From the NCBI GenBank assembly GCA_947454235.1, contig CANGIY010000012.1:49112-113111 (forward strand): a stretch of 64,000 bases of DNA, in the 5' to 3' direction. Positions 1-10,719 of this stretch are shown here, piece after piece. This DNA comes from Chitinophagaceae bacterium (GTDB lineage: Bacteria > Bacteroidota > Bacteroidia > Chitinophagales > Chitinophagaceae). The translations under genes were made by a program, and so were the position numbers. Position 1 is the first letter of the stretch. Every line of letters begins with the position of its first letter. Under the pieces are notes generated by a model. The model saw nothing but the letters and a program-made list of their open reading frames with translations, had not been told where the DNA came from and searched no databases.

Positions 1-1
1 G

Positions 2-310
2 GTGCTATACAATAATTTATACCTCACTAAGAAAAATTCAGAACTTGCATGCAGGTTGATTTCTGCCAGCAATAAAACTACTACTACAGATTTCAAAGGC
101 ACTCAGACACTCCAGTGGCTGCAACAATCGAAAAATCTGATGACCCATCAGGAAACTGTAGTACTTACGGAGATAGTGTACGTTGAAGGTGTTCAATACA
201 TGTGCACGGTAGTGGCGCAAGGCAACAATGGAGAGAAATTACACCATGGTCTTGAAAAGATAGAATCAAAGATATTTGAGACTTTGTCAGGCTCAGGGAA
301 GCACTCTTAG
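2..310 (+). CDS. C-terminal part of a hypothetical protein (probably truncated by window edge)
   Basis: ORF reaches the window edge; no recognised motif. Confidence 0.4.
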   Translation: MLYNNLYLTKKNSELACRLISASNKTTTTDFKGTQTLQWLQQSKNLMTHQETVVLTEIVYVEGVQYMCTVVAQGNNGEKLHHGLEKIESKIFETLSGSGKHS

Positions 311-316
311 CGGAGA

Positions 317-901
317 CTAATGGTGTTTTTTAGGTTCATCTTCTGAGATAGTAACACCACCACTTACTGCAAACTTCATGGCCTCTGCGGCAGTCATATC
401 TTCAATCTTGCGCACGTTTTCCATATCAACTACAATTACCCAGCCTGAGATGGCATAAGAATGGGGCATGTAAACTGCCACTTTCCCATCCATGTGTTCG
501 AAATTGATTTCTTTTTGCGTAAGGAAACCTATGCGCCATATTTCGGGACTGGTATTCACCCGTACCCAAACCGGACGATTGAATTTCTTTTTATCACCCA
601 CAAACGACCCTAAAATGTCGCGAATGGATGAATAAATGAATTTTACCCCTGGTGTATGCTCAAAAATGTACTCAAAAGCATCAAATAACCAACGCCCAAT
701 GAAGATACGAGTACCGAGGTAGCCAATGATAGTAATAACCGTAATAATGGAAATGAAACCAACGCCTCGGGGTACAAATGGAATGAGGCTATCAATTTTA
801 TCGAACACCATGAAAATGATGTAGGCGGTAAGCGCAATAGGGCTTAATAGCAATAGCCCTTGAAAGAATGACCGTAACAGAATTGCCGCAAACCGACGCA
901 T
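317..901 (-). CDS. DUF502 family membrane protein
   Basis: MRRFAAILLRSFFQGLLLLSPIALTAYIIFMVFDKID N-terminus and the TPGVKFIYSSIRDI region are typical of DUF502. Confidence 0.85.
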   Translation of the reverse strand: MRRFAAILLRSFFQGLLLLSPIALTAYIIFMVFDKIDSLIPFVPRGVGFISIITVITIIGYLGTRIFIGRWLFDAFEYIFEHTPGVKFIYSSIRDILGSFVGDKKKFNRPVWVRVNTSPEIWRIGFLTQKEINFEHMDGKVAVYMPHSYAISGWVIVVDMENVRKIEDMTAAEAMKFAVSGGVTISEDEPKKHH

Positions 902-996
902 GGGGCAAAATTATACCTATTGTTTGAATCGCCCCACTTTTAAAATCTATTTAAGGATTTATTATCCACCTTTGTCGTGTACAACAGCCTCATTCT

Positions 997-1530
997 ATGC
1001 ACGAATACGCAATCAGCCCTACATTTCGTACAATTACCCCTGCCGATATTGACACGTTTGTATCCATAAGCAGGTCAACATTTTACGATGCATTTGCTTA
1101 TTGCAACAATGCCCATGATATGGACTTGTACATGGAAAAGCATTTAACCCACCCACCGCTGGCGGCAGAACTGGCTGACGCCTCAAATGTATTTATGTAT
1201 TGCATGGTGGGTTCAGAAATTGCCGGGTATTTTAAACTCAAATCAGGTGCCAGCAATGATGCACCAAAGGGTGTAGAAAGCATTGAATTATGCCGGTTGT
1301 ACGTAATAAAGGAGCACCAAAACAAGGGTTTAGGGCAGGCGATGCTGGACTATTGTTTCAGTTTTGCGCAACAAAGGGGTATTAATACTATGTGGCTGGG
1401 TGTATGGGAACACAACGAAGGCGCAAAAAGACTTTATACACGCAACAGCTTTATGCAATACGGCAGTCACGACTTTGTTTTAGGTACCGATGTACAAACC
1501 GACTATTTGATGATGAAACAGCTTAAGTAA
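997..1530 (+). CDS. GNAT family N-acetyltransferase
   Basis: ELCRLYVIKEHQNKGLGQAML acetyl-CoA binding motif; WLGVWEHNEGAKRLYTRNSF. Confidence 0.88.
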   Translation: MHEYAISPTFRTITPADIDTFVSISRSTFYDAFAYCNNAHDMDLYMEKHLTHPPLAAELADASNVFMYCMVGSEIAGYFKLKSGASNDAPKGVESIELCRLYVIKEHQNKGLGQAMLDYCFSFAQQRGINTMWLGVWEHNEGAKRLYTRNSFMQYGSHDFVLGTDVQTDYLMMKQLK

Positions 1531-1748
1531 AAGCAAAAATTACTGACCAGGGCACTAACTTCCAGATAAAAGTGTCTGACAGACAGTTGAACATTATAAC
1601 CCATTGAATGTTTTAATGAAATGTAAACGTTTCGTTCCGTATTTGTTAAATGTGCAAAACTGGATAAAAAAAGTGAAATAAAACTTGACAAACGGTTGTT
1701 ATAAATCGTATCTTTCATTTATCGATTTTTAACCTCCAATTTTTGTCT

Positions 1749-2213
1749 ATGTTTTTTACCAGAGTTCATTTGTTTCATTCGCCCCATTCAAGGGACGTGC
1801 TTATGAGCAAGCTCATAGGCGACCGGTTCAAGATCAACAATACTGATTTTGAAACCGTTGAGGACAATCAGGTTTTGTGCATTCAACCCGATGAGGATTC
1901 AGCCAACAAGAAAACCGTTCCATTCACTTCAGTTGCTTTCCATGAAAGCAATAGCGGAGTTGATGTAGTGGTGACTTCAAGGCTGAGGCAAATTGACTTG
2001 GGTGCCACTCAACTTATGTTTATTTTTTGCGGCTTGTTATTTGTGGCTTCCGGCGTGTTACTTACCTTGTTTAGAAATGAAGAGTCTGTTATTGGTTTCG
2101 CTGTATTTGCACTGGCTTCACTTGTACTTGGTTCTATTATCTACCGGCTTTACACCGGCTATTTCGATTACATCAGGCAAACAAAAAATCACCTGAACTC
2201 GCTGATTAATTGA
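1749..2213 (+). CDS. hypothetical membrane protein, two TM segments
   Basis: ORF track start 1743 is a TTG; ATG at 1749 (or 1804, MSKLIGDRFK) is more likely; hydrophobic hairpin in C-terminal half. Confidence 0.65.
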   Translation: MFFTRVHLFHSPHSRDVLMSKLIGDRFKINNTDFETVEDNQVLCIQPDEDSANKKTVPFTSVAFHESNSGVDVVVTSRLRQIDLGATQLMFIFCGLLFVASGVLLTLFRNEESVIGFAVFALASLVLGSIIYRLYTGYFDYIRQTKNHLNSLIN

Positions 2214-2238
2214 TTTCAAACAAAACAATCATCTTGGT

Positions 2239-2268
2239 AAAGCTTTCCTTTTTGGGAGAGCTTTTTTT
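2239..2268 (+). terminator. rho-independent terminator
   Basis: AAAGCTTTCC-tttttg-GGAGAGCTTT stem (one G-U pair) followed by T-tract; lies just after the 1749-2213 gene. Confidence 0.75.
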
Positions 2269-2273
2269 ATACA

Positions 2274-2804
2274 TCATTTTTTCCTAAGTAAGTACTGCGT
2301 TTGCACCATTGCCCCTAAAAATACTTCTGTATGAATGTGCTCAAACCATTGCACTGTCCCCTCATTGGCAAAAAGTGGAATACCCTCACCCAGCACCACC
2401 GGAATTCGGGTGATAATCATCTCATCAATCAACCCGGCCGCCAAAAAGCGTTGTATAGTCTTACCTCCGTCTATATACAGTCTTTTATGGCCTTTTGCAT
2501 TCAAAAAGCTAACAATCTCTTGTGGTGTGCCTGAAATAAATTCAACCTTGCCTTTAAGGTGTTCCGGTACTTCAGTCAGAGTCGTGGTTGGCACAAAAAC
2601 GGGCTTGCCGTAAGGCCATGCCTCGAAACCTAAAACTGTTTCATAAGTACTTCTACCCATAACCAGGGCATCAATGCGTGCCATAAACGCCGAATAACCT
2701 GCATCTTCACTATTTACATTCGGCACCTCGTCTAGCCACGAAAGCCCGCCGTCGGGTGTTGCAATATAACCATCGATGCTGGTAGCAATAAAAACACTGT
2801 TCAT
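2274..2804 (-). CDS. dihydrofolate reductase family protein (RibD C-terminal-like)
   Basis: MNSVFIATSIDGYIATPDGGLSWLD ... GRSTYETV ... LYIDGGKTIQRFL. Confidence 0.88.
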   Translation of the reverse strand: MNSVFIATSIDGYIATPDGGLSWLDEVPNVNSEDAGYSAFMARIDALVMGRSTYETVLGFEAWPYGKPVFVPTTTLTEVPEHLKGKVEFISGTPQEIVSFLNAKGHKRLYIDGGKTIQRFLAAGLIDEMIITRIPVVLGEGIPLFANEGTVQWFEHIHTEVFLGAMVQTQYLLRKK

Positions 2805-2902
2805 ACCAATGACCTGAGTATTTATTTATTCAAAGGTGCGAAAATAGTACAATCGAAGAGACACGATTGCGACTTTCATTCCACAATTCTTACTTTTGAT
2901 TC

Positions 2903-4414
2903 ATGAGTCCTGTTTTACTGAGTAGCATTGTAATTATCTACTTCCTTGTGTTGCTGGGGATTGCATTTTACACGTCTCGCCATTCAGGTAATGAAGATTT
3001 TTTCATTGGCAACCGTAACAGCAAGTGGTGGGTCGTAGCCTTCGGCATGGTGGGTACCTCTCTGTCGGGTATGACGTTTATCTCGGTACCCGGCTATGTA
3101 GGCACATCAGGTTTCGACTACTTTCAGGTGGTTATTGGCTATTGGCTTGGGTATTTTGCAGTGGCCTACATTCTGCTGCCGCTTTATTACAAACTCAATC
3201 TTACCTCCATTTACACCTACTTGGAGCAACGACTTGGTGAAGTATCCTATAAAACGGGAGCACTGTTCTTCATCATTTCCCGAACCATGGGCGCAACTTT
3301 GCGTTTGTACCTCGTTATCAAGGTATTGGAGAACTTTATTCTCAACGATCTTGGTGTGCCTTTTGAAGTAACAACGGTGGCAATATTGGTGTTGATTTTG
3401 TTATATACCTACCGTGGTGGCGTAAAAACCATTGTATGGACCGATACGCTGCAAACAACCTTTATGTTGCTGGCATTGATTACCTGTTTCGTTTTCATCC
3501 TGAAAGCACTGCCTTACAGCCCGGCTGAGGCGTTCAGTCGTATGCAAAGTGGTGGTTTCCTGAAGTTCATCAATACTGCACCATTGCATAAATCATTCTT
3601 CTTAAAGCAGTTTTTGGGTGGTGCTTTCATCACCATTTCTATGACCGGACTTGACCAGGAGATGATGCAGAAAAACATCAGTGTGAGCAATGTACACGAC
3701 TCAAGAAAGAACATGATTACTTTGAGTTTCCTGCAGGGTATGGTGGTGTTGATTTTCTTATTGCTGGGTGGTTTGCTGTATTTGTATGCTATGAACAGCG
3801 GTGCGGTGTTCCAGAAAGTAATGGTGAATGGTGCCATGCAGACACAGTTTTTATATCAAGGTAAAAACATTATAGGCGATGATCTATTTCCTTTCTTGGC
3901 ACTGAAAGTAATGCCGCCATTCATTGGGCTCATTTTCATCATCGGGCTTATCTCTGCTTTGTTTCCGAGTGCCGATGGAGCCCTTACAGCACTCACATCG
4001 TCGTTTTGTATCGATATTCTTGGCATCAGAAAGCGCAAAGGGCTAAGCGAGCAACAGCAAAAACGCATTCGTATGATGGTGCACTATTCGTTCTCGGTGC
4101 TTTTTCTCATTTGTGTGTTCTTCTTCCGGTCGGTTGATAATGGAAGCCTCATTCAGCTTTTGCTTAAAATAGCGGGCTATACATACGGTCCATTATTAGC
4201 CTTGTTCGCTTTTGGGATTCTTACCAAACGCAGTGTCAACAATACTCTTGTACCGCTTATTTGTCTGGCAGCACCAGTTTTGTGTTATATGCTGAAAGAA
4301 AACGATAAGAAGTTGCTTGGCGGCTACGAAATTGGCGTTGAACTGCTTATCATCAACGCGGGCATCACATTTTTGTTTCTGTGGGTTACGAGTAAAAAAG
4401 GCGCAAACCAGTAG
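2903..4414 (+). CDS. sodium:solute symporter (SSS) family transporter
   Basis: multi-TM; GNRNSKWWVVAFGMVGTSLSGMTFISVPG; TGLDQEMMQKN. Confidence 0.9.
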   Translation: MSPVLLSSIVIIYFLVLLGIAFYTSRHSGNEDFFIGNRNSKWWVVAFGMVGTSLSGMTFISVPGYVGTSGFDYFQVVIGYWLGYFAVAYILLPLYYKLNLTSIYTYLEQRLGEVSYKTGALFFIISRTMGATLRLYLVIKVLENFILNDLGVPFEVTTVAILVLILLYTYRGGVKTIVWTDTLQTTFMLLALITCFVFILKALPYSPAEAFSRMQSGGFLKFINTAPLHKSFFLKQFLGGAFITISMTGLDQEMMQKNISVSNVHDSRKNMITLSFLQGMVVLIFLLLGGLLYLYAMNSGAVFQKVMVNGAMQTQFLYQGKNIIGDDLFPFLALKVMPPFIGLIFIIGLISALFPSADGALTALTSSFCIDILGIRKRKGLSEQQQKRIRMMVHYSFSVLFLICVFFFRSVDNGSLIQLLLKIAGYTYGPLLALFAFGILTKRSVNNTLVPLICLAAPVLCYMLKENDKKLLGGYEIGVELLIINAGITFLFLWVTSKKGANQ

Positions 4415-4495
4415 CAATCCACTATTTGTTTTCAAACCCTCAAAAACATTCGGTAGATATTTACAACTTCCCTACTTTTATCTTCAAATAACGAT

Positions 4496-5785
4496 ATGAA
4501 GTACTTACCAATACCATCAAAATTATACGAGCAAAACAGGCAGCGTTTCATAGCCAAAATGAAGCCTAATTCACTTGCTATTTTCCCATGCAGTCCCGTT
4601 TTCCCGAAAAGCGGCGACGGCACTTATGGTTACAAACCTGATGCTGACGTGCTCTGGCTTTCAGGCATTACGCAGGAAAAAACGATTGTGGTGCTATACC
4701 CCGATAATCCTGATAAAAATGCGCGCGAAGTGTTGGTGCTTTTACGCCCTAACGAATTGCTTGAAAAATGGGTGGGTCATAAATTCCGCAAAGACGAAGC
4801 AACAGCTATTTCCGGCATTAAGAATGTACAATGGCTCGATGGCTTCGATACTATGATTCAGGTGATGATGAACAATGCTGAAACTGTTTATCTGAACACC
4901 AACGAACACAACAGGTTAGATACTGAATTGCCACGCACCGACTTGTTATTCGTTCGTGAGTTCATGGCCAAGTTCCCTGTACATACTTACGACCGTGCTG
5001 CAAGACTTATGCGCGACATACGTGCCGTGAAAACAGCCGAAGAAGTTGAAGTGGTGAAACAAGCAATTGATATCACTCATAAGGCCTTTAATCGCACTTT
5101 GAAGTTTGTAAAACCGGGTGTGATGGAATATGAAATTGAAGCTGAAATTACACACGAGTTTTTAAGAAACCGTGCTACAGGTCATGCTTATGGCTGCATT
5201 ATTGCTTCGGGCGACAGGGCGCGAACATTGCACTATGAAGAAAACAATGCTGAGTGTAAAGCCGGTGAACTATTACTTATGGATTTTGGTGCTGAATACG
5301 GCAACTACAATGCTGACCTTACCCGCACCATACCAGTAAGCGGAAAATTTACTGAGCGCCAGAAAGAAGTGTACAACGCTTGCCTTGCCGTGCACAATCA
5401 TGGTAAAAACATTCTGAAACCGGGCATTCGCTTCCCTGACTATGTGAAAAGCATCAATGAGGAAATGGAACGCCAGTTGTTGAAAATTGGTCTTATCACA
5501 CAAGAGGACATCAAAAATCAAGATCCTGAAAATCCGGCATTCAGAAAGTACTTCTACCACGGTGTATCACACCATTTAGGTCTGGTGGTACATGATGTTG
5601 GTTCTTATGTTGATGAGGTACAAGAAGGCATGTTGTTCACCATTGAGCCGGGCATCTACATTGAAGAAGAGCAAATGGGCATCCGTATTGAAAACAACAT
5701 CTGGATTACTAAAGACGGCAATCAGGATTTGTTTGCTAATATCCCAATTACAGTAGAAGAAATTGAAGCAGCTATGGCTCGCTAA
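4496..5785 (+). CDS. pepP: Xaa-Pro aminopeptidase (M24B, aminopeptidase P)
   Basis: MDFGAEYGNYNADLTRTIPVSGKF; HGVSHHLGLVVHDVG; FTIEPGIYIEEE metal-ligand motifs. Confidence 0.88.
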   Translation: MKYLPIPSKLYEQNRQRFIAKMKPNSLAIFPCSPVFPKSGDGTYGYKPDADVLWLSGITQEKTIVVLYPDNPDKNAREVLVLLRPNELLEKWVGHKFRKDEATAISGIKNVQWLDGFDTMIQVMMNNAETVYLNTNEHNRLDTELPRTDLLFVREFMAKFPVHTYDRAARLMRDIRAVKTAEEVEVVKQAIDITHKAFNRTLKFVKPGVMEYEIEAEITHEFLRNRATGHAYGCIIASGDRARTLHYEENNAECKAGELLLMDFGAEYGNYNADLTRTIPVSGKFTERQKEVYNACLAVHNHGKNILKPGIRFPDYVKSINEEMERQLLKIGLITQEDIKNQDPENPAFRKYFYHGVSHHLGLVVHDVGSYVDEVQEGMLFTIEPGIYIEEEQMGIRIENNIWITKDGNQDLFANIPITVEEIEAAMAR

Positions 5786-5807
5786 AATGGCAACTATTCC
5801 AAATACT

Positions 5808-7229
5808 TTAAACAGGGGCGTGCGCGTCCCTGTTTTCATTTAAGAAAGCCTTGTAGGCCTCAGGCCACCCGACCCATTCAGCATCGGTACCCAATGAGAA
5901 ATTGTGGAAAATAGTAATCAGATTGCTGTTACATTTAACGAGTAGTTTCTTCATCGCGTTCAACCTATTGAAGGCTTCATCAACCGACAATTTGAGCTCA
6001 AAATGCGCCGTAGTATCCATGAAGCAGAATGGATAAACCCTTAATTGAGTGGGCTTTTCTTTTTCTAAATCATACCACAAAAACGAAGCACCTGTACCCG
6101 CCCTAAAGCCCAAATGAGCCCCATAGCCCATACTGTAGTCTTCAGTTATATTGTTATCGAGTAACATGTGGTAGGTCGCAGGCAAATGCAATTTGATATA
6201 GTGCTGGCGCGAGCGTGTGATATCGTGCCCGCTAATGGCTTTAAGCTTATTCAGTTCCTTCGCCATTACTTCGTACTTCGTAGCATAATATGAAGGGTGA
6301 ATACCAAGTTCGCCTTCTTTATTCAAATTCTTAATCACCCGCATCATAGCCGGGCGATTAGGGTGAATGTTTTTATCGAAATCGGTGGTTTTAAGCGCAC
6401 ATAATATGAAGTACAAAGGTTTGTAGTCATATTCCTGATGCATGTCTTTAATGAAACCGAAAGAATCCCACGGGTCTTGTTTTTTCTTTTTAAGCACCTG
6501 GGTGCGTTCGCTTACCTGTGCCATATCGCCCTTAAGCAAAGCCCTTATATATGCGCCCACCATGCGTTTAAAGCCCTTGTGAATGTGGGAATACGCTATA
6601 TCAATATCATACGTTGGCAGATAGCTGAACTTCGATGGTTTGAAAATAAGTAGTGTCCTGGAAACGATTGTACCCAGAAATGTGTACAGCCACTCATCAA
6701 CAATGGGTCGTTGTAATATGCCCTTCCTGAACAATACGCTATGCTCGGCAGGAAAACGACCGTGCTTATCGGGTTCAAAAGGCATGTATTCTTCATACCT
6801 GCTCAAAAGAAAGAACACCGCTGCAAACAAATCAAACGGTAGCGTATGAATATTATCGGGGTGATGAAAAATAGTGGGAATAGTCAGCCATTCGCCCGAC
6901 TCAAACTCAATTTCAGCAATGATAGTTGAAGATAAAAAACCGCTTACGGGAATAGATACCGGTGCATTTACACCGCCATAGCCAATGTAAAAGCCATGTT
7001 GCGCCGCCTGCGATTCGTTAGTGTATAACTGATATCCGCAGCCCAGTCGCTCGATAAAAATCCAGCCCAGGACGTACTTGAGCCTTGGTGTTACAAATGT
7101 GCTATAAACTGCGATTGGCTGCATCACAGGAATTTCTGCTAAGGTAACGCTTTTTAGCGGCAATGAATTGCTCAAACCTTTCATTTCCTGAAACTTAAGC
7201 CCCAAAAGAGTTTCAGACGATTTCGCCAA
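5808..7229 (-). CDS. polysaccharide deacetylase family protein
   Basis: FSYLPTYDIDIAYS, LGIHPSYYA, MGYGAHLGFRAGTGASFLWYDLE motifs. Confidence 0.8.
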   Translation of the reverse strand: MAKSSETLLGLKFQEMKGLSNSLPLKSVTLAEIPVMQPIAVYSTFVTPRLKYVLGWIFIERLGCGYQLYTNESQAAQHGFYIGYGGVNAPVSIPVSGFLSSTIIAEIEFESGEWLTIPTIFHHPDNIHTLPFDLFAAVFFLLSRYEEYMPFEPDKHGRFPAEHSVLFRKGILQRPIVDEWLYTFLGTIVSRTLLIFKPSKFSYLPTYDIDIAYSHIHKGFKRMVGAYIRALLKGDMAQVSERTQVLKKKKQDPWDSFGFIKDMHQEYDYKPLYFILCALKTTDFDKNIHPNRPAMMRVIKNLNKEGELGIHPSYYATKYEVMAKELNKLKAISGHDITRSRQHYIKLHLPATYHMLLDNNITEDYSMGYGAHLGFRAGTGASFLWYDLEKEKPTQLRVYPFCFMDTTAHFELKLSVDEAFNRLNAMKKLLVKCNSNLITIFHNFSLGTDAEWVGWPEAYKAFLNENRDAHAPV

Positions 7230-7274
7230 CTATTTTGTCCATTAGACCAAAGTTGAAATTAATGCCTAAAACGA

Positions 7275-7303
7275 GTTAGGCTGCCCTTTTCGAGCAGCCT
7301 AAC
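7275..7303 (-). terminator. hairpin terminator downstream of the 7323-8405 gene
   Basis: perfect 10-bp stem GTTAGGCTGC/GCAGCCTAAC; on the minus strand followed by TCGTTTT. Confidence 0.6.
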
Positions 7304-7322
7304 CAAATCCTTTACATATATC

Positions 7323-8405
7323 TTAGAGATATTTCTCTCCTTTGTTTCTCTTTACTTCGGCAACGTATTCTTTAATTTGTTGCTCATGATCGCGTTCGCA
7401 AACAAGTAGTACGTCTTCGGTATCAATCAAAATAAAATTTTCTAAGCCCTGAAGTACTACTAGCTTATCATTTGGCGCCTTTACCATACAGCCTGCAGCA
7501 TCTATAATTACTACGTTGTTGCCCAGCACAGCATTACCCAAGTAGTCTTTTGCTGAGTTATCGTAGGCTGACTGCCATGTACCTAAATCGCTCCAGCCAA
7601 AATTGGCAGGCATTACATAAACATTCTGCGCTTTTTCCATGATACCATAGTCGATAGAAATATTAGTGCAGTGTGGGTATAGCTTAGCTACAGCCTCAGT
7701 TTCGCCCGGTTTATTGTAGATAGTGGTTGCCTGATTAAACACCTCGTTCATTTCAGGTAAGTACATTGCTATGGCTTCCATTATTGTTTTTACATTCCAA
7801 ACAAATATGCCCGAATTCCAGAGGAAATCGCCGCTTTGAAGGAATGTTTTTGCAAGCTCCAGATTTGGCTTTTCGGTGAATGTCTTTACTTTATAAGCTT
7901 TGCCCAATGCACCATCAGTATCGTATTGGATGTAACCGTAACCAGTATCGGGGCGCATAGGCGTAATACCCATTGTAAGCAGGCATGAATGTGTGCTTAC
8001 AAACTCAAGCGCATCTAGTGTAGTTTTGATAAACGCCTCCTCGTCCATTATCAGGTGGTCGGCTGGCGACATAATAATATTGGCATTGGGGTTAAGCGCC
8101 ATCAATTTATGCGCAAAATAAGTGGCACAAGGCGCGGTGTTTTTTCTTGAAGGCTCGCTGATGATGTTTTCATACGGCGACTCAGGAATCTGCGACTTTA
8201 GCGTTTCAATATATTGTTCGTTGGTGATAAAGTAAATGTTTTCAGCCGGAACAATTTTTTTAAAACGTTCGTATGTCCATTGAATGAGCGATTTACCAGT
8301 GCCCAACAAATCAAGGAATTGCTTAGGAAAGTGGGTTCTGCTTTCAGGCCAAAACCTGCTACCTATGCCGCCTGACATAATGCAGACGTAGTTATTCTTG
8401 TTCAT
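7323..8405 (-). CDS. manC: mannose-1-phosphate guanylyltransferase
   Basis: CIMSGGIGSRFWPESRTHFPKQFLDLLG nucleotidyltransferase signature; FTEKPNLE; LWNSGIFVW. Confidence 0.85.
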   Translation of the reverse strand: MNKNNYVCIMSGGIGSRFWPESRTHFPKQFLDLLGTGKSLIQWTYERFKKIVPAENIYFITNEQYIETLKSQIPESPYENIISEPSRKNTAPCATYFAHKLMALNPNANIIMSPADHLIMDEEAFIKTTLDALEFVSTHSCLLTMGITPMRPDTGYGYIQYDTDGALGKAYKVKTFTEKPNLELAKTFLQSGDFLWNSGIFVWNVKTIMEAIAMYLPEMNEVFNQATTIYNKPGETEAVAKLYPHCTNISIDYGIMEKAQNVYVMPANFGWSDLGTWQSAYDNSAKDYLGNAVLGNNVVIIDAAGCMVKAPNDKLVVLQGLENFILIDTEDVLLVCERDHEQQIKEYVAEVKRNKGEKYL

Positions 8406-8541
8406 ATCTCTTCAAAATTGGTTCGCCCGAACCTTGATAAAACACCCTTGCAAAGAGCTCTTATTACTGTTCAGTTGATAAGCGTGTAAAATTAGCGTAT
8501 TCAACTTTAAATTTTTATCACTAATAGGTGCGAATTAACCG

Positions 8542-10173
8542 TTAATATTTCACTGTGTACTCGTAGTAGTCCTTACCCTTGCGTGCATAAAAAATGAGTT
8601 TACTATTCAGCAGGTAGCTTTGGTCGCCCAAAAACTCATCAATACCGGTCAGTTCCTCATAATGGGTATTATTTATATCCAACAGGTATTTTCCTTTATC
8701 AAGGCAAACAATCATGAAAAAGCCATGCGCATTGAGAGCTCCTGCGACAATTGCGCCCCGCTTTGGCTCATCAAACTTACCCGACTGCAAATCGAGCAAT
8801 GGCAAAGCCCTGCTCAAAGAGTTGTTGTAAACAAGGTACGTTTCATTGTTGATGTTCAACCCCCTGAAATATTCAAGCCCTTGCGAGAAATATTGCGGAA
8901 ACACATCTGCACCATCCCAGCTTTGAAATTTATCTTTTGAAGCAGGGGGGCATAACAACTTGTCGTTGCAATAAATAAATACGGAATCCTTGGTTTCGTT
9001 GTAGTATACCGAAGTTCCATCAGGCGCCACTGTTAAGCCATGCGCAATAAAACGCCCTCTTTTGTAGGGAACCATTTTTTGCTCTTTCCCATTTACACTC
9101 TTGTACACGCGACTCATTCCGGCAATGTCGTAGTGTGTTCCGTAAAATGCAAAGTCATTGTTGTTTCCGGGAAAAATGTAACCAGCCTGTAAATAATCAA
9201 ATCGACTAATTTTACCATTGAAATTGATGAAATACCCGGTGTCGCCCTGCTGGTTGTAACTCATCAAAAAATTATCGGGTCCAAATGGCTCCACAGATAT
9301 TTGTTCATCGCTTCGGTATGCCGGTGCTTCTGTTGCAGCGTCTTCTATGTAATAATGCGATTCGGGAATTGAAAAGGTATGCCCGTTTACCAATACATAG
9401 CAACTACTATCATGGCACCCCCTGAAGTAATACGCACCATTGCTCCAAACATCTGCGTAATCAATAGCACCAAATGGTCCAAATACTTTCGCACCTGCTT
9501 TTACATAATAATTTCCCTCCATCTGAGTTCCATATGCGTAAAAGCCATTGTCTGATACCCCGATTTCAATAAACGGCTCTTTCGATGAATCGATGCATTT
9601 ATAGTTTACAAAAAGCAGGTGTTGCCCGTTTTTGTAAAATGAATAAATGACATTCCCGTTGTCGCTGAACGAGCATTGCCAACGTTGCTGAGTGCTATCT
9701 ATTGTATTTACTGCCGAATCGTTGATATAAAGTGTACTCTGCGAACCATGTACTAGCTCAAATGCAATGTTGTCTTTCCCAAACTCCAGTACTTCTCTTA
9801 CCCTTCCATTAAATGGCCCACGAACAATGGTGCTCAACTTGTTTTTAATGATGATTTTCTTCCCTGAAGTATCGGAAAAATAAGCATCGGTAATAGTAGC
9901 TTTGTAACGCGTTGTTGCCACGTTGGGCGACCAGTGCGCATCTTTAAATTGATGCTTAGGGGTAACAATAGAAAACTTGCTTTTTTTAAAGCTAACAGGT
10001 GTCTCAAAATAGTAGTTCCCTAAAGTATCGAATGCACATCGGAATGACTTTATATACACAGAGTCGCCTTTGTCAGAAACAATGTGTTTCTCAACAACAT
10101 TTTGTGCATACAAACCGATGCAGAAACACATGAGCAGCAGTAAGCTAATAAGTTTTTTTGTTTGACCCATCAT
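8542..10173 (-). CDS. hypothetical secreted protein, possible beta-propeller (PD40-like)
   Basis: signal peptide MGQTKKLISLLLLMCFCIGLYAQ; repeated short beta-rich segments. Confidence 0.6.
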   Translation of the reverse strand: MMGQTKKLISLLLLMCFCIGLYAQNVVEKHIVSDKGDSVYIKSFRCAFDTLGNYYFETPVSFKKSKFSIVTPKHQFKDAHWSPNVATTRYKATITDAYFSDTSGKKIIIKNKLSTIVRGPFNGRVREVLEFGKDNIAFELVHGSQSTLYINDSAVNTIDSTQQRWQCSFSDNGNVIYSFYKNGQHLLFVNYKCIDSSKEPFIEIGVSDNGFYAYGTQMEGNYYVKAGAKVFGPFGAIDYADVWSNGAYYFRGCHDSSCYVLVNGHTFSIPESHYYIEDAATEAPAYRSDEQISVEPFGPDNFLMSYNQQGDTGYFINFNGKISRFDYLQAGYIFPGNNNDFAFYGTHYDIAGMSRVYKSVNGKEQKMVPYKRGRFIAHGLTVAPDGTSVYYNETKDSVFIYCNDKLLCPPASKDKFQSWDGADVFPQYFSQGLEYFRGLNINNETYLVYNNSLSRALPLLDLQSGKFDEPKRGAIVAGALNAHGFFMIVCLDKGKYLLDINNTHYEELTGIDEFLGDQSYLLNSKLIFYARKGKDYYEYTVKY

Positions 10174-10225
10174 GTGAACGAAGCGATAAAAACCAAAATT
10201 AGTTAATTGTTACTGTCGGAAAATG

Positions 10226-10259
10226 AATAAAGGTTGCACCATACAGTACAACCTTTATT
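10226..10259 (-). terminator. terminator of the DUF5606 gene
   Basis: 11-bp inverted repeat AATAAAGGTTG/CAACCTTTATT just past the stop of the minus-strand gene. Confidence 0.6.
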
Positions 10260-10278
10260 ATTATGATTTTTTTAAGTC

Positions 10279-10719
10279 TTATTCAGCGTTAGCGGCAACT
10301 TCGCCTTCTTCACCTTCAACAACAGGTGCATCGAAATTCAACAAGTCGTTCGATTTAAGAATTTCATACCACTTAACCATTTTCTTCATGTCGCTTTGGT
10401 ACACCCTTTCTTCGTCGAATTCAGGGAAAACAACCCTGAAATATTTCAGGATATCGTTTTTACCGGCACTTTTAACGTCGAGTACAGGTGTTGTAGCCTC
10501 GTTCTCTTTCATTTTCAAGAACACCTCATGAAGTCGCACATTTTCACCGGTTGTATATACCTCAATACTATCAAGTGGAGTCACATTATGGTTTCTAGCT
10601 GAGATGAACTTTGTTGTTTTGTCAGCCAGGTTGCGCACAATAGCACCATCACTTTTTGTTGTCACTAATTGATAAAGCCCGCTCAGTCCGGTTACTGAAA
10701 CTATTTGTCTGTATTCCAT
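10279..10719 (-). CDS. DUF5606 domain-containing protein
   Basis: MEYRQIVSVTGLSGLYQLVTTKSDGAIVRNL, family typical of Bacteroidota. Confidence 0.8.
   Translation of the reverse strand: MEYRQIVSVTGLSGLYQLVTTKSDGAIVRNLADKTTKFISARNHNVTPLDSIEVYTTGENVRLHEVFLKMKENEATTPVLDVKSAGKNDILKYFRVVFPEFDEERVYQSDMKKMVKWYEILKSNDLLNFDAPVVEGEEGEVAANAE

Noticed and set aside
3514-3837. 107-aa minus-strand ORF
   Set aside because: Antisense to the sodium:solute symporter; shadow ORF.
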